Assembly (NCBI GenBank): GCA_003260075.1
Contig: QLIY01000436.1
Location: forward strand, 52,989 to 116,988
DNA from: Phallusia mammillata
Lineage: Eukaryota > Chordata > Ascidiacea > Phlebobranchia > Ascidiidae
Reading direction: 5' to 3'
Length of the DNA: 64,000 nt
Made by a program: the position numbers and the translations under genes. Positions within the stretch are counted from its first letter, which is position 1; each line of letters opens with the position of its first letter. Of the stretch, positions 46,601 to 59,077 are shown piece by piece. The notes under the pieces were generated by a model that saw only the letters and a list, made by a program, of their open reading frames with translations, was not told the DNA's origin and made no database searches.

Positions 46601-49198
46601 GGTTCGGTAGATGGTTGCTTAAGGCGAAACATCGCACAAAATGCACACGAAAGCCTAATTAGTTGCACGTAAATATACCTTGGCTTGCAGTAAAATAGTC
46701 AATCAGCTGCTGTTGTTCTTTGATGACACGTTGATACTCTATCAGCTTGTCTGCAAACAAGACAAAATACACATTGATAGGTTACTGTGTAGGCCTAACG
46801 AAAGCCGGCTGTGGACGCAGTTGGTTAATAAATAGAAGCTTAAAAGGGCTTTACAGGTTTTTCCTTGTTAAGTAATGTGCGTTTGTGACCTAACATTACC
46901 CACATTTTGTCAATTATTCGTCACAAACTCCCACGGACGGCACAATGCACTGGAACTTAAGCGCAAAAGGCGGTGGAGCAATTCCAATCCATTAAGTTTC
47001 CGCGTCAACGATAATTGGCGGTGGGATTCAACCCAGGGCATGTCGCAAATGAACTATAGTTTAAATACATGGAACGTATTACCGGCGATCCGCAATAGTT
47101 TTATTACACTGCTGCCCTGGCATAAGCCTGTAATTAAGCTTAGGGATTAGAGATGTGATTTCAATTGCAAGCAAAGAAAGATTACTTTACCCACTTATGA
47201 GTTAAACCTTGCATGTATGTTGCATACAAAGGTTTACGCAAATCTCTTTAAAAGTGATATATTGTGCTTAGCGCCATAAAAACAACTTGTCATTTTTGTT
47301 CTATGTTGGATTGTAATTGCATCAAGTATTGTGTCAAAAACCTTAGACACTGGCTCTACATGCCAAGCACTGCAAGACAAAGGTGTTAAATCAAATTACA
47401 TCTGTTTAATATTAAACAGGTTTGGTTTATATCACATTCAAAGTCCAGTGATACTAATTCAAACATACCACTTTGTATTTCTTGTTCAGTTGAGGTTTTT
47501 CTTTCCCTGTGAATTTCCTTTCTAAGCGCCCGCCATTTAGAATTTAAGCTGCGCTCTATGTCTTCCTTCACCATATCATATGGCATATCAAACATGCCTT
47601 CAGAGAGGTCTGATGAATCCTGCTATTAAAAATAATAGAAAGCTCGCAATTGCAAGTGCAAAATCGTCAAAAACTTTTAAACAAACCTTCTCAGGACACA
47701 TATCAGTGATTTCTTCATTTTCCTCAGCAACAACCACTTTGCTTGAGTTGGGGCTAGCTGCAGGAAAAATGTATAATATTAGGCATAATCATCTAGAAAA
47801 AGGAAAACAACAATGTGTTTTACTGTGATTTATTCTTTCGTTGAGGGCTGTGACAAGTTCATCTTGCATTTGTTTGAGGTATTGGCGCATGTCGTTATTC
47901 TCTTTGAGAAGTTGCTTTTGAGAATCCTCATAGTTCATGATGATTAAGCGATACATGTCTTGTTCATTACTGAAATTTTTTTTTCAAATGTTATAAGACT
48001 AAAAAACTTCAGTTACACCACAATAAAACCAAGTAACGTTAAATACAAATAAACACAATGTATTTCACGTCAGGAAAAAAAAGTGAACAATTTTGGAACT
48101 CACTTTTTCCTAGTTTTATCTGTACTCCATCTTCCCCTTCTTCCATCAGCCCTTTGAAGAGAATTTAAAATTTCTATACCCAGCATTCTATCTTGTCTTT
48201 TGTCCTGAAATTACATATTTTTGTTACTAACAGCACTTTAGGTAAACATGCATGGCACAGTTGTTACCTGTAAAAGTTGGTGCAGCTTGGTTTGCATTTT
48301 CTCAATTTCTTGCATCTTCTTTTTCTTTTCATGTTTAAACTGAGTGTCCCGGCTAACCAGTTCTGCCGATAGGCGACGACACTTCTCTTGATCTGCTTTT
48401 AGTTTTTTCCTCAGCGATTCCATTCTTTGGTTGAGGTGGGATTCCTCAATGCTTTTTGACTTAAGTTCACGCTCCTTGTTTGCCAAATCCTCCTTTATAC
48501 ATTAAGAAACAAACAAAGTGTTTACTGAGGTAAAATGGTTGAAATGTCATGCACAAACCTTTGCCAATGTTAGGAGATGTTGTAATCTGGTCATTTCACT
48601 TTCAGCATTTCTCTGCATGTCTGCTGTGTCTGAATGTGATTCCAGTGACTTTTTGTAAGAAAGCAGAACATTATGTGTGACATTGATGAGAGCAACTTGA
48701 TTCAAGCCGCAATCAGTAGCTATCGATGGGTGTCCATAAATGGATAACTCCTGAAACACACATAGCAAACAAAAAAGTAAAATCGAGACATATAAAAAAA
48801 GTAAGCAAAAACTTAATTTCACTTGAAATAAAAGAAGCAACTAAATTTATTGATTTACTTGGATTTTTTCTGTAAAAGAAGTAAGCACACAATGCAACAT
48901 CTAAAATAAAAAAGATACCATTCTAAATTTTGACACAGTACTATAGGGGAATTTAACTTTCCAGCAAACAAACGTTAAAAAATCTGCACGATTACCTGAT
49001 CCAGGTAATTCACACATTCATGAAAGTTTTCATCATTACAAAAGTGAGTATATGTTGCAACTCCATTTGGTAAGATTCTGAAATTAATTGAAACGCACAA
49101 CAATTAACGCCATCAACACGTACAACAATTAAAAAAAACTTAATTTGTAATTTGTTCATGATCATATACCTCTCATGCTGATTTGAACCTCTTTCCAT
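40622..49198 (-). CDS. ssx2ip: SSX2IP / ADIP (afadin- and alpha-actinin-binding protein)
   Basis: Fourteen shared exons join in phase: 49198-49170, 49077-48996, 48750-48559, 48492-48268, 48204-48104, 47969-47824, 47757-47687, 47622-47469, 46750-46679, 46427-46318, 45202-45088, 44646-44546, 44058-43904, 42678-42532. Either 41923-41704 (639 residues) or 40760-40622 (612 residues, close to the human 614) follows. Hallmarks are CVNYLDQELSIYGHPSI near the N-terminus, RADGRRGRWSTDKT, several coiled coils (for example EKMQTKLHQLL, EYQRVIKEQQQLI) and a Ser-rich C-terminus. The protein acts at adherens junctions and centriolar satellites or basal bodies. Both 3' exons accept phase 2, so they are alternatives, or the first is a cassette (a weak GTTAGG donor in the same phase lies just before its stop). 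Part of exon 11 is duplicated at a poly-G join (44966-44977). Confidence 0.93.
41339..41620. repeat. About 135-bp duplication joined by 10 G
   Basis: The sequence from AACAAACATTGCCTACTG to ACAAGCTTGCATC (41339-41473) is repeated after the G run at 41474-41483 with a few substitutions and small indels. It lies near the SSX2IP 3' exons. Confidence 0.9.
42079..42323. mobile_element. hAT-type MITE with 8-bp TSD
   Basis: CAGTGGCTCTTAACC at the left mirrors GGTTAAGAACCACTG at the right. The flanks are GACTAGGG (42071-42078) and GACTAAGG (42324-42331), one mismatch. It is 245 bp, non-coding, in an SSX2IP intron. Confidence 0.8.
42838..42956. repeat. About 50-bp duplication joined by 10 G
   Basis: GGCTAGTTTTGACTAGCAG and the following bases to GGGCTGGC occur on both sides of the G run at 42892-42901. 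Confidence 0.9.
44826..45121. repeat. About 140-bp duplication with part of SSX2IP exon 11
   Basis: The segment from ACCGGTACCTTACTA through the 3' part of exon 11 to CCTTCTG (44826-44965) is repeated at 44981-45121 with few substitutions after the G run at 44966-44977. Only the right copy continues into a full exon. Confidence 0.9.
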
Positions 49199-49866
49199 GG
49201 TCAAATTGCAAAACGCGCGGTATGTTAAAAGTTGCAACTATTTAAGTGTGTGCTGGATAGATTTGCAGGCTTTGCATTAAAATATACAGGGCACCTCCAC
49301 TCACTGACCTCCACCTGAACATTTATCAACCACCACCTCCACAACAACAAATATGTGAGTTTGAAAAAAGCATTTAAAAATGTTGCGCCATCGAGTGTTT
49401 ACGAAATTCGGCAACGGACAACGTTGGATTTGCCTAAATTCCGCGAAACTAAAAACACAACTGCAGCATTCTTTTACATACTAACAGCCTTGTTTTTGTA
49501 AAAAAAAACTATTACTATACCGTTAGTGCTAGGTATTGTAAAAATGTACCTAAATTTACGTACAAAGATGTTCTTAAATTATTCCCGAAAGCAGATCCAA
49601 AATCCAAACTTGCAGTTTTACAATCTACGCCATACACTTTTAAAAATAGCAATCAAAATTCAGAAGTACTGTTTTGCTTCCCCAAAAAATTAAATTGCAG
49701 TATTTTGATCAGTGTGGGGAATCACCGTAAAAATCACGTTTTCTGTCGAGATTGCTTACGCGTTGGTCTCTGATTCTGAACGAATTTAAATTTACTTTAC
49801 CGTAGTCATTGAAAATAAAAATGTGGACCATGGTGCAATCAGGCTATGTAAACGACGTTATAGATC

Positions 49867-50490
49867 GGGGGGGGGGGCAACCTTTTTTACTGTGGGGCCA
49901 AATACTATTGCGATGATTAGATCGCGGGCCGCATCTTAGCCAGTATGGATAGTATGGCAGCTGCACACCCGAGACTATTTTTTCAAGTTTGATTGCACAC
50001 TTGAGACTTTTAGGTTTGCGACACCTGGTGTGTTTGTTCTCTATAAAAAAAATTTTCGTTTTACATTAGTTAACCAGTGGCGCAATTGCATTTGACAGTT
50101 ATTTTGAGATTTTGTTAAAAAAATTGTAAATCGGTTAGCTTTTTCTTGATGTGGTGCACACTAAACTGGTCCGTGCACACTTGCACACCTGAAAATTCTT
50201 CGTGCACACCCGAGATCTCGGCGAAATGTGGCATCTTAGTATAAAACCAACAAGGTGATTTTACTTCGTTGCATACCAAAAATGCCTTGCTACAAGTAAA
50301 AGTCGCATTTAATTCTAGCATCATATTGTCAGGTCGCAGAAAAATAGTAGCGGAAGCAAAAATCTGCTCAAAAAATACAATAATTTGGACTTGTTTGCCA
50401 TAACATTTGAAATCCAAGTGCCTCTGCGGGCCGCACAACTTTAATCAAAGGGCTGCATGTGGCCCGCGGGCTGCAGGTTGCCCACCCCTG
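49867..50490. mobile_element. hAT-type non-autonomous element, left end masked by poly-G
   Basis: The right end GGTTGCCCACCCCTG mirrors the left GGGGGCAACC, where the expected terminus is replaced by a G run (49867-49877). Candidate 8-bp flanks TTATAGAT and TGATAGAA match at six positions. The interior is non-coding and refers to no known gene. Confidence 0.55.
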
Positions 50491-50659
50491 TGATAGAACT
50501 TAAAATCGGTGACATCAAGCTAATTCCCTCTTCCCTGTGCTTCTAATTTTCGTTTTTTCATGAAGGTTCTGCATAAAGAAGTGTAGGTTATTTAAACAAA
50601 TAACACTAAATAGGAGGTTTCACATATCTTTTTTTCAAACCTATAATCCTTTGAAAAGG

Positions 50660-53600
50660 ATGAGCCGTGTTGCAGCTGGTAAACGAATGTGGAGCAGCTT
50701 ATTTTTGCAATACACTTGTTCAAGATCGATCGCCAAGTTTGCCACCAAGGTTAGAAGACCAAACTAAACAAACTTTGACTTGAACTTCTTGAAACTGTAC
50801 AAAGTGATCATTCGAACTTAAACGTCAATGAAAAAATGTTTTTATACCTTGAGTAGACGTAACAAAAATGGCCACCAGGTTTAGCAGTCCAAACTAAACC
50901 AACTTTGACTTGAACTGCTTAAAACTGTACAAAGTGATTAATTGAACAAAAACAATAAAGAAATGTTTTTTCTTTAATTTGAGTTGCAAAAGAATGATTT
51001 TTTTTGTAACTTGAGATTTTTTAGCAGGATGAACCCCCATGTAAGAAGAGCAATGTGGTTTCAAGGTAAATGCTGCAATTTATTAAGTAATTAGTAATAC
51101 AATACAAAATTAAAATGTTTTTTGTATTGTTTTTTATTGTAGGTCTGACAAGGAACAACAAGAACATTTTGATTTATTAGGCAGAATTTGCTCTTATGTC
51201 TTTGGTATGTGTTGATTTACAATAAGTTTGCCCTGAGATATTGTAGCAAAGCCATTTTTGATACTTTAATATGATTTTGCAATAGCTTACTAGTTTAATA
51301 TGATTTTGTAATGGCTCAGGTGTAGTTTGATTTACACTACTAAGGAAGATGAATTTTATTGTGCAGATGCATGTAAACCTGATGCAGAAATATTAAGAAA
51401 ACATCATTTAGTTAAACAGCATCTCGAACGCAACTGCCATTTTCTCTGGGGCAAAGATGCAAAAGCGGAGTTATTTGGGTCAGCTGCAAATGGATTCGGT
51501 TTCAAATCAAGTGACCTAGACTACTTTGTGCAGCCCATAAAACTACCACTTTCCTCAAAAGGTTCAAAGGTAAAGTAAAAACTGTTTTGAATTATGGTTC
51601 GTGACCACTGACCTCACAGGTTTCTGTTCCTGATTTTGGCGTTACATTTTGTTTATGAGTTTCTGTCTGCATATAGCATCAACTTAATTACCCTGATGTA
51701 CATTAAACATAGTTGGTAAATGTGCTAGTACTCTAATACTGACATACCTTTAGTCAACTCTAGTATATATTGTTATAATTGATCCCTTTATCCTAGTATA
51801 TTCGATATATAAGGTGTTGTTTTTGTTATATTTGTACCCATAGTTTTTTGTTGTGTTTTTTTTAGTCTGTTGCTGTTTCTATGGGAAATAGATTAGCAAA
51901 ACAACTGCGTCAAGATCCATGTTTCAACAAAATTATGTGGATTCCTCATTGCCGAGTTCCTATTCTTCGCTGTGTTCATATTTCCACACAAAGGGAACTG
52001 GATATTACATTTGATAATGGAGTAGTAAGTTTATGAGTTGTGTGTTTTTTATAATAGTTATTATTATTGCTTAAACAAAACACTCAAGAGATTAGTAAAC
52101 AGGTTTAAAACACTTCATTTGCGCTAAATTTTGAGTTAAATATTTAAACGCTTTAAAAATTGTTTTTGTCAAAGGTTGCTCGTAACACTCGGCTTTTAGC
52201 CCGTTATGCAGCAATTGACTGTCGATGTCAGATCTTGGGGTTTGCAATGAAACTTTTAACGAAAATGGCAGGAATCGCTAACTCTCAACACAACTTTTTA
52301 TCTTCCTACGCATACACCCTAATGGTGATATACTACCTCCAGCAACTGAAGGACCCAGTGCTACCTCAATTGCAAAAGGTACCACACTTACATGTGTGTC
52401 AAGATTAATGTGTGCCATGATTTATTTTCTGGATTATGAAAAGTGTTCTGTGTGTCTTTTTTTTAGTGTTTTTTGTATTTTTACCGCTTTATGGACATTG
52501 TTTTAAGTGTAATGTACACTGCTATTTGTGCACTGCACGGGGGGCGTTTTTGGGGTGTGTGGTTTTAACTTTAAGTGAATGACCTTGTTGGACTGGTTGA
52601 AAATCACTTTTGTGTATTGGTAACATTTTGGTGTTTTGCAGATTGGACAATGTGGGTCGATTCTGTGTGGTGTACATGAAACCTGGTTCTATGATGGAGA
52701 ATTGGTATTTTAGCTTTATTACAAAAAAACTTTTTTTGTTAATGCGCAAAAATGTACATCTCATTAACTGAAAAAATGTGTACATGCAGTAAGGTGGTAT
52801 GATTACCAAATTACACCTAAATTAGTAATACTTTAAAGACCCCATTTGTTTGTTTCAATCCATTGTTGGCTTTAGGTGGGGTATTCTGTGACCAAAAAAG
52901 CCACCTGTGGCCTTTACGTAACCAACTGTTAATATACGTCTGTAGCCCCAACCGTACAGATGACACAACAAACAATATCGTCAATGCAGTCCCACAATAA
53001 CATAAATTGTTTCGGAAACAGAACAGTTTTCCAAACTCTGCACTTACAGGCGTAGAGTTATACCGGGGAGTGACTTGTGATCATCGGCGTCCATACCATT
53101 TGCAGTATCTGCACCTGTACGATACTTTGGCGGTATGGGTCCAAATACTGATGCCCGAAAAAGTTTCTAATACAACATACTATGCATTGTTAACTCCCAA
53201 ACTGAGGTCAATATGGCCTAGTAACATTTCACCTATGTGGTGTTTTAGGAAGGTGTTTGGCCTGAGATGGGAGTTAATAAGCAAAGTGTCGGTGAGCTTT
53301 GGCTTGGTCTTCTCTACTTTTACGCTTACGAGTTTGATTACAATTCACATTCGGTGTGTATTAGAGGTTTGCCGCGCAAACAGCTTCGGGTAAGTTTCAG
53401 ATCAGTTTTTATGTATTTTTATAATTTTTTTCAAAATAGAAAAATATACACGGATCTGTTCACATGTTTAATGAGGAAAATACCGGCCCAAATAGACGTG
53501 AATAGAGACACACCTGATGTCGTCTCTCATATTACTGAAGATGACATGATTATTTGCCGAAACGTTTAAATATTAAAGCACGTGTGTTTGGGCTGTTATT

Positions 53601-54575
53601 TTTCTCATAAAACATGACAAAAAGCATAGTTCTACTGTGCATTTTTTTGTTCTCAAACTTTAATTAACATACTAACATCGCTAAATGTGCCTTGTCGTGT
53701 CGATCTTATTGCGGTTTTGCTATAATCGTTTAACAAAACTATTTTCTTTTTTTTAAAGCATCGTCACATGACGATTTACGACCCCTTTGAATTATCTCGA
53801 AACCTTGGTCAGTCGTTGTCACAGAATAACGCCCAACATATTCAGCATGTGTTTCGCACCGCTTATCAAAATTTCAGTCAATCGCCACCACCCAACTTGA
53901 AGAACCCAGAGTTGGTCGTAAGTTTTTCAGTTTTTTTTGTTTTCCAAATCACTATCAGATTGTGGCTAAAAAAATTTATTTTTTTTTCGTTTAAATCAAA
54001 ACGTTAAGTTTTTATGTAATGTACCGTTGTATTGTATATCGTTATTGGGGTCCATAAAAAAAGTCTGTTATAGCTGTTTTACTGACCACGAACGTAGTTT
54101 GCCAGTTTGAAACAGTCCCTTTCAACCTTTGGTTTGCAGTGACACAATTATTAAGCCTTAATCGTTAGCAAAACTCTGATCAACATTTTTTTGTTGCAAT
54201 ATCACATAGCTTTGTTAAGTAGCAACTTCTTGAAACAAGAATTTCTAGGTAAATTGATTCTCGGAATATTTCCCTGTTCTATTGCCATTGTCGCAACGAT
54301 TTTTAGGTTAGAAATATCGAACAAAAATGCAATAAAGTCCGGTGCATAGTTATCGAGAGGCTTTGTGAACTATTGCAATCGTCAGACATATCCAAAGCCC
54401 CATGGGTTAACATATACTGGTTTAAAACGGTAACTTATTATTTTAAAGAACTATTAGCACATTCTCTGAGTATGAAACTTTAAAACTCATCTTAAAACAT
54501 AAAATTTCACAGAAACACTATTTTCTGGCTTTCAAACGACCCAACCGAAGGTTTTGGCGTCACGAAACGCTCTGA
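50660..54575 (+). CDS. Terminal uridylyltransferase-like nucleotidyltransferase (TUT4/7 type core)
   Basis: Plus-strand exons: 50660-50749, 51028-51065, 51143-51208, 51326-51569, 51866-52024, 52175-52378, 52642-52704, 53249-53389, 53759-53917, 54307-54429, 54513-54575, giving about 449 residues. The catalytic motif FGSAANGFGFKSSDLDYF has the two metal-binding Asp, and ELDITFDN the third. The PAP-associated domain follows (SSYAYTLMVIYYLQQ, ELWLGLLYFYAYEFDYN, IYDPFELSRNLGQSL), with FRTAYQNF near the end. These resemble TUT4/TUT7, which uridylate RNA 3' ends, but there is no CCHC zinc knuckle, so this is a catalytic-core-only form. Exons 4-11 are well supported. Exons 1-3 are less sure: the strong donor at 51205 gives the wrong phase, and only the weaker GT at 51209 restores the frame. 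Exon 1 encodes a basic amphipathic stretch that could be a mitochondrial presequence. AATAAA at 54784-54789. Confidence 0.85.
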
Positions 54576-56376
54576 GAAGAGATTTTTGTTCTGTCCACCA
54601 TATTACCACTTGCCATGTGAGGTCTGTAAAAGGGCGTCAAGTCGATGAATGCTGCGAGATGTGGAAGTGCCTGCACGCCCCCCAAAACTGTATTCGAATG
54701 CTTGCTATGCAACTAGTGAAATTGCAATGACAAGTCGGCATATCTGTGGCCTCTTGATAAAAAATTACTACCAGGTTTTAGAAAATAAATGCTTTTATCA
54801 TATCTCAGCTGCTGCGAGATTGTTGCATTGATTTTAAGTGAATCCGTAAGTACAGGCCTTTTTAGTACAATATGAAACCCACCAGACTATTCGACTTTCA
54901 TCTGGTGCTTATAATAAGCAGCTTATTCATCGCTAAACATAGCAACATTGCGACTGTGCGACGGTTTATTGAAATGAAAACTGTATGTCACTGTGGCAAT
55001 TTCTGTGACTGACGCTTCGAACTTGCTACAATAAAACTGTTCAATTTTGTTTTACGATCGTGTAGTTCTTGCTAGTTTAAATCAATACGCACTAAGTGGG
55101 TCTTCGGTGTCATGCTTGCCCCACTTTTAAATATGCTTGTTTTTTGGATTGGCGAATATTATCATAATTTGAGGAATTCTAATTTTTTTTTTATTAAATA
55201 TTCTGGTATTCCGGATAATCGAATATTCAGGTTTTAGTCGTTTTTCCGGATCGAATCAAATATTACAGTTAGTTTACTAATTCGATTAATTGTGATCGAC
55301 CCATAATTAGTGTATATAACGTGTTGGTGTGTGGTAGAACTAAATTCAGGTAAAAGCCTGGCAAGTTGTACATGCATTTATAACTAAAATACTCTTTACC
55401 AAAATTTGAAAAAAAATGGAAAAGGTTATATCGCTTTTTATAGTTTAACGATCCGTTTGGTATTTGCCAACACAGATCCGATTCCAATAATAAAGTTGAC
55501 TAAGCAAGAGAAGGGTGTACAAAACGGTTACCAGAAACGTAACTGTAGGCTATACGTGGCAAAAGGTTTTAAGTTTTGCAAATCTCTTGGCGCTGTCCAA
55601 TGGTATTTGCCAAACCTTGTCTGTTTGGAGTGTTTACATTGGTAGGATTTCCAATTAGCGATGAAAACAGCACTGAGACAAAATATTTTTAAGAAAAACA
55701 TTGAGTATATCTAGGGACTTCATTATAGATATATGATATACGAACATTTTTAACACCATTATGTAGCGCACGATGCACCAGCAGTGACAATTATCACTAT
55801 TGAATATTAATAATTCAATTATAATTCAGCGTAAGATATAAACTTTAACCACTGATGTTTACGTAAATTCGTTGCGATGGGTTTCTTTGCCTGGGTCTCA
55901 CAAAGATGATTGTCCTGTTGAAACCAGAAAACACAAATTGCTTGTTAATACAAAAATATTTACAGAAAGCCACTACGAAAGCACTTAACTTCGCCGCGCT
56001 AGGCAGTCAATGAATGGCTATTAAGAGTTAATAGTGGACGAAATTTGAGGGAATATAACTGCATCCGCCTTTGTTAATGGGGGATGGTGTTTGATAAAAC
56101 ATTTGGCTAAAGGCAAAAAACATCAAAAATATGTTTATAGTAATCAAACATTACACAAACCTACGGTATAACAATTTGTGAAGCTGTAAATTTGTAAAGT
56201 GTTCAGATGTTTAGATAAAATCAAATATTTCAAAAAAGAATTTGTGTATGAAGGTGTACAACAGGTAGGTCTACTCATGTAGCCTACAAAGCTTCAATAA
56301 AATACCAAATCATTTTTACTAGTTTATGGTTCGTTATAATGGCAATGAAAAATAATTACACTGTTGCTTCACACAA
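54576..56376. other. Intergenic, no gene recognised
   Basis: Beyond the poly(A) signal of the TUT-like gene nothing coding was recognised. The sequence is AT-rich with short open frames that lack similarity. Confidence 0.5.
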
Positions 56377-56696
56377 TTAACCAAAAATATCCGGCGCAAG
56401 TCTCGAAAAACACACCATAACATTTTCATCAACTTCACAGTGTGTACCGATTGACAACGTTACAGAAAATACTCCAAACGTGATCAGTATTGAACCTGTA
56501 ATCGGCGAGACGTTTTTCAAATGAAAAGCATTGCCGAATGAGGCCGGATTTAGCCTTATCCACATTGCAAATCCATATAAAGCTAAACCAAGTATCTGAA
56601 CAATAGACAAAATCCATTTCAGATATGTTGGTCTAAGTTTTAAAAAATACTTACCATAAACAAAACGATGAACACTACCTTACATTTGGATTTCAT
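56377..56696 (-). CDS. Half-tetraspanin (two-span) protein, copy A
   Basis: Exon 1 is 56696-56655 (MKSKCKVVFIVLFM), and exon 2 is 56595-56377, joined in phase 0 to 86 residues. TM1 runs across the splice (VVFIVLFM/ILGLALYGFAMW). A short loop with NPASFGNAFHLKN follows, then TM2 (GSILITFGVFSVTLSIG) and a short tail ending PDIFG. The GLALYGFAMWIR pattern is that of the first membrane span of tetraspanins, and TM2 also fits. There is no large loop with CCG, no TM3 or TM4, and a stop follows directly. The same architecture recurs three more times downstream, so the short form is the gene design and not a truncation. Function unknown. It may act in membranes as a partial tetraspanin. Confidence 0.7.
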
Positions 56697-56816
56697 GTCA
56701 CATTTATAAATCCACTGCTTCGGCAATATGGAAAAAAAACCTAACACATTTTAAAAGAATGTTACCAAGCAGGACTGATTAAAAAAAAACGATCAGCTCA
56801 CTTTAACGAGCATTCG

Positions 56817-56855
56817 ACCAGGTGCTTTTATGGGAAGTACGGCCTGGTTTTAAAA
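56817..56855 (-). promoter_or_regulatory. Upstream block shared by copies A and B
   Basis: ACCAGGTGCTTTTATGGG followed by AAGTACGGCCTGGTT lies about 120 nt before the copy A start. A very similar block (ACCAGGTGTTTGTTGGGG, AAGTACCGTCTGGTT) lies at 60119-60155, about 50 nt before the copy B start. The flanking non-coding sequence is otherwise weakly similar, so the block is probably regulatory. Confidence 0.5.
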
Positions 56856-57064
56856 TTCGATACTTGGTTTGTCTGGATTTAACAAGGTTTAATCAGCTGT
56901 TCAATGTAACAAGAAACTAAGTCAAGAGTAAATGTTTGTGGACGGTAGCGTGTTACATCCCATTTGCCAGTAATTGCTGATTTGTATTAATTCCCGCTTT
57001 TCCTTAATACAACTTGTGTTGCAATCTATTGTTTTGTGTGACGTAGTAATCAACTGCCAGTTTT

Positions 57065-57290
57065 TCTGGTACAGCTACTAACACTGGAATTTGGATGGCG
57101 TCCGGTCTGGGAATTTGTGGTAGGTGGCGCAACGGAGCATATGTGCTGACTCAGCAATTTGGGTTTATGGTAAGAATGATTCCTGAGTCAGCACCATGCG
57201 CCACGGTCAGCACCATAAACGCCTATATGCTCTGTTGCGCCACCTACCAAATCGGGTGTCAGCTGAGTTCCAGCGTTAGTAGTTGTACCA
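57065..57290. mobile_element. Palindromic MITE
   Basis: CTGGTACAGCTACTAACACT at the left is inverted to the right end (AGCGTTAGTAGTTGTACCAG). A second inverted block GGTAGGTGGCGCAACGGAGC / CTGTTGCGCCACCTACC lies inside. About 225 bp, between tetraspanin-like copies A and B. Confidence 0.7.
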
Positions 57291-57301
57291 GTTTTTTGTG
57301 A

Positions 57302-59077
57302 TAACGCAACGTGGTTTATTTCTTTTCGTTGTTGACTTCCGTGGAGCACTGTACTGCGTCGGTTGTATCAGAAAGGCGTTCAGTTGTCGATTATTGTATA
57401 CATGTGTTAACGACTCCTAAATGTGAATTACTATAATTAATGCGAGCCTAAGAGCAATGACCTAATATGTCAATTCGCTTTGTAATGGTTGTACGCGTAG
57501 TTGGGTTTTGGTCTGGTTGCAGTTGTGTGCGCAGCATTCTCGTGCGATACTTACGCGAAACATGATTTTCTACACTGTTGCTCCAGATAGCTTGGTAAGC
57601 GTTGTGTATGACGTCATAATGGCATATTGTAGTCTCATGCTTTATTGTGCATGAAGGTCTGTGACAGTGGTTTCTGGGATTGCCGATATTATATGTTTTC
57701 TTCGGATTCCCAAAACAGTTGGTGAGCTGTAAGTTACATTCCTATACATTTAAAGCGCAGTGTTAATGCCATGAATAGCGTTTCAATTTTCCTCTCGTGT
57801 GACGTTCCACGCAAAACACGGGCTCGTTCACGGGACGCCACATGGCGTCTCCTCTACGATGTAATCCTGTTCAACAAGGTGAAATTAACCTGGTCGGCGA
57901 CCTGTCAATTATCCACCTCCATTTGCCAAAAAATGCAAAAGTTTGAATATACCACTATGTACATATAAGCTACATATATGTTGTACATATATTTTGCCAG
58001 TTAGCTGATTGAAACTTTTCGAATTTTGGTTTAAATAACGTACCAATTATACTACCATTTTTGAAACAATCGATCCATCATAAATTTATGAAGTGGATCA
58101 TTCCTGAGATACGAAAAATGCTTTCAAGATTAAATTAATTATTTTTAAGTGCGTCGTATTTACAATTTTGGTTTGAAGAAAAAAAAGCCCACTTGTCCTT
58201 TGCGTTTTGTTGTTGCAATTGTTTCGTTAAAAGCACAAATGCAACGTATACCACAAGTCTGGAAGAGTGGTTCACGAACTTACCCGACCCAAATACCTAA
58301 AAATATGTTTTGTTATTTCTCGAGACCCATGGATATGTCGAATTACTATTTACCATTTTAAATATAATTACTATTTAAATCATAGTACGCCAGGCCCAAT
58401 AATGGGCCTTGCGTTATATGATTTATCGATATGTATTCCGTGATTGCTGGTCTGAATCGACGCTTCAGGGCTGATCCCAGTATGAACATGTTTATCTATT
58501 CTTTTCTGTAAAACTGGAACGCTTTTTGAATATTTGGTTTTAACAAAAATTACCACGCCAGATTGGAATTGTTGGTCAAAACATCGAACAGATACCCTTC
58601 GTTTGTTTCTTCTACCGAACAGGGAGAGTTTAGTATGTTATCACCCAGACAATGCTTGTGCACATCTCATGAGACGTTACAAAAAAGAAATTTACGTTTA
58701 TCAAACTATGCAAAGGTGTAATAAAAATATTATAACGCAACAGTATAGTGGAAAACACGATAAAAAAACAAAGTTAGGAAGTAGTTCCCCAAAGAATAAC
58801 ACAATTCAACCGTAACGTACGTTCAAGGGCATACAACCAAACAGGGGTAGAAGAATTCTCTTACACAATAGATAAATACGTTACACTCAATAAAAGCGGA
58901 CAAAATAAAAATAATTTGTGAGGTTGATTGATTCGGGAATATTCTTCAACATTATAACAACAACAAAAAGATTTTTAACATAGCCTATGTAGCCATCTAT
59001 GATCCATCTGTAAATTGGTTCGTCAATCACTAGCATAAAATAACAAACAGTTACAAAGAGTGTCATTATTGAGGTGG
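57302..59077. other. Intergenic, no gene recognised
   Basis: Between copies A and B of the two-span family I see only short unrelated open frames. Confidence 0.5.

Noticed and set aside
48857..48898. A 42-nt minus-strand segment with acceptor and donor that would add 14 codons between SSX2IP exons 2 and 3
   Set aside because: Direct joining of exons 2 and 3 gives LDQELSIYG, which matches the family. The 14 codons have no counterpart. It may at most be a rare cassette.
50115..50438. 107-codon minus-strand frame
   Set aside because: It lies wholly inside a non-autonomous hAT-type element and shows no domain.
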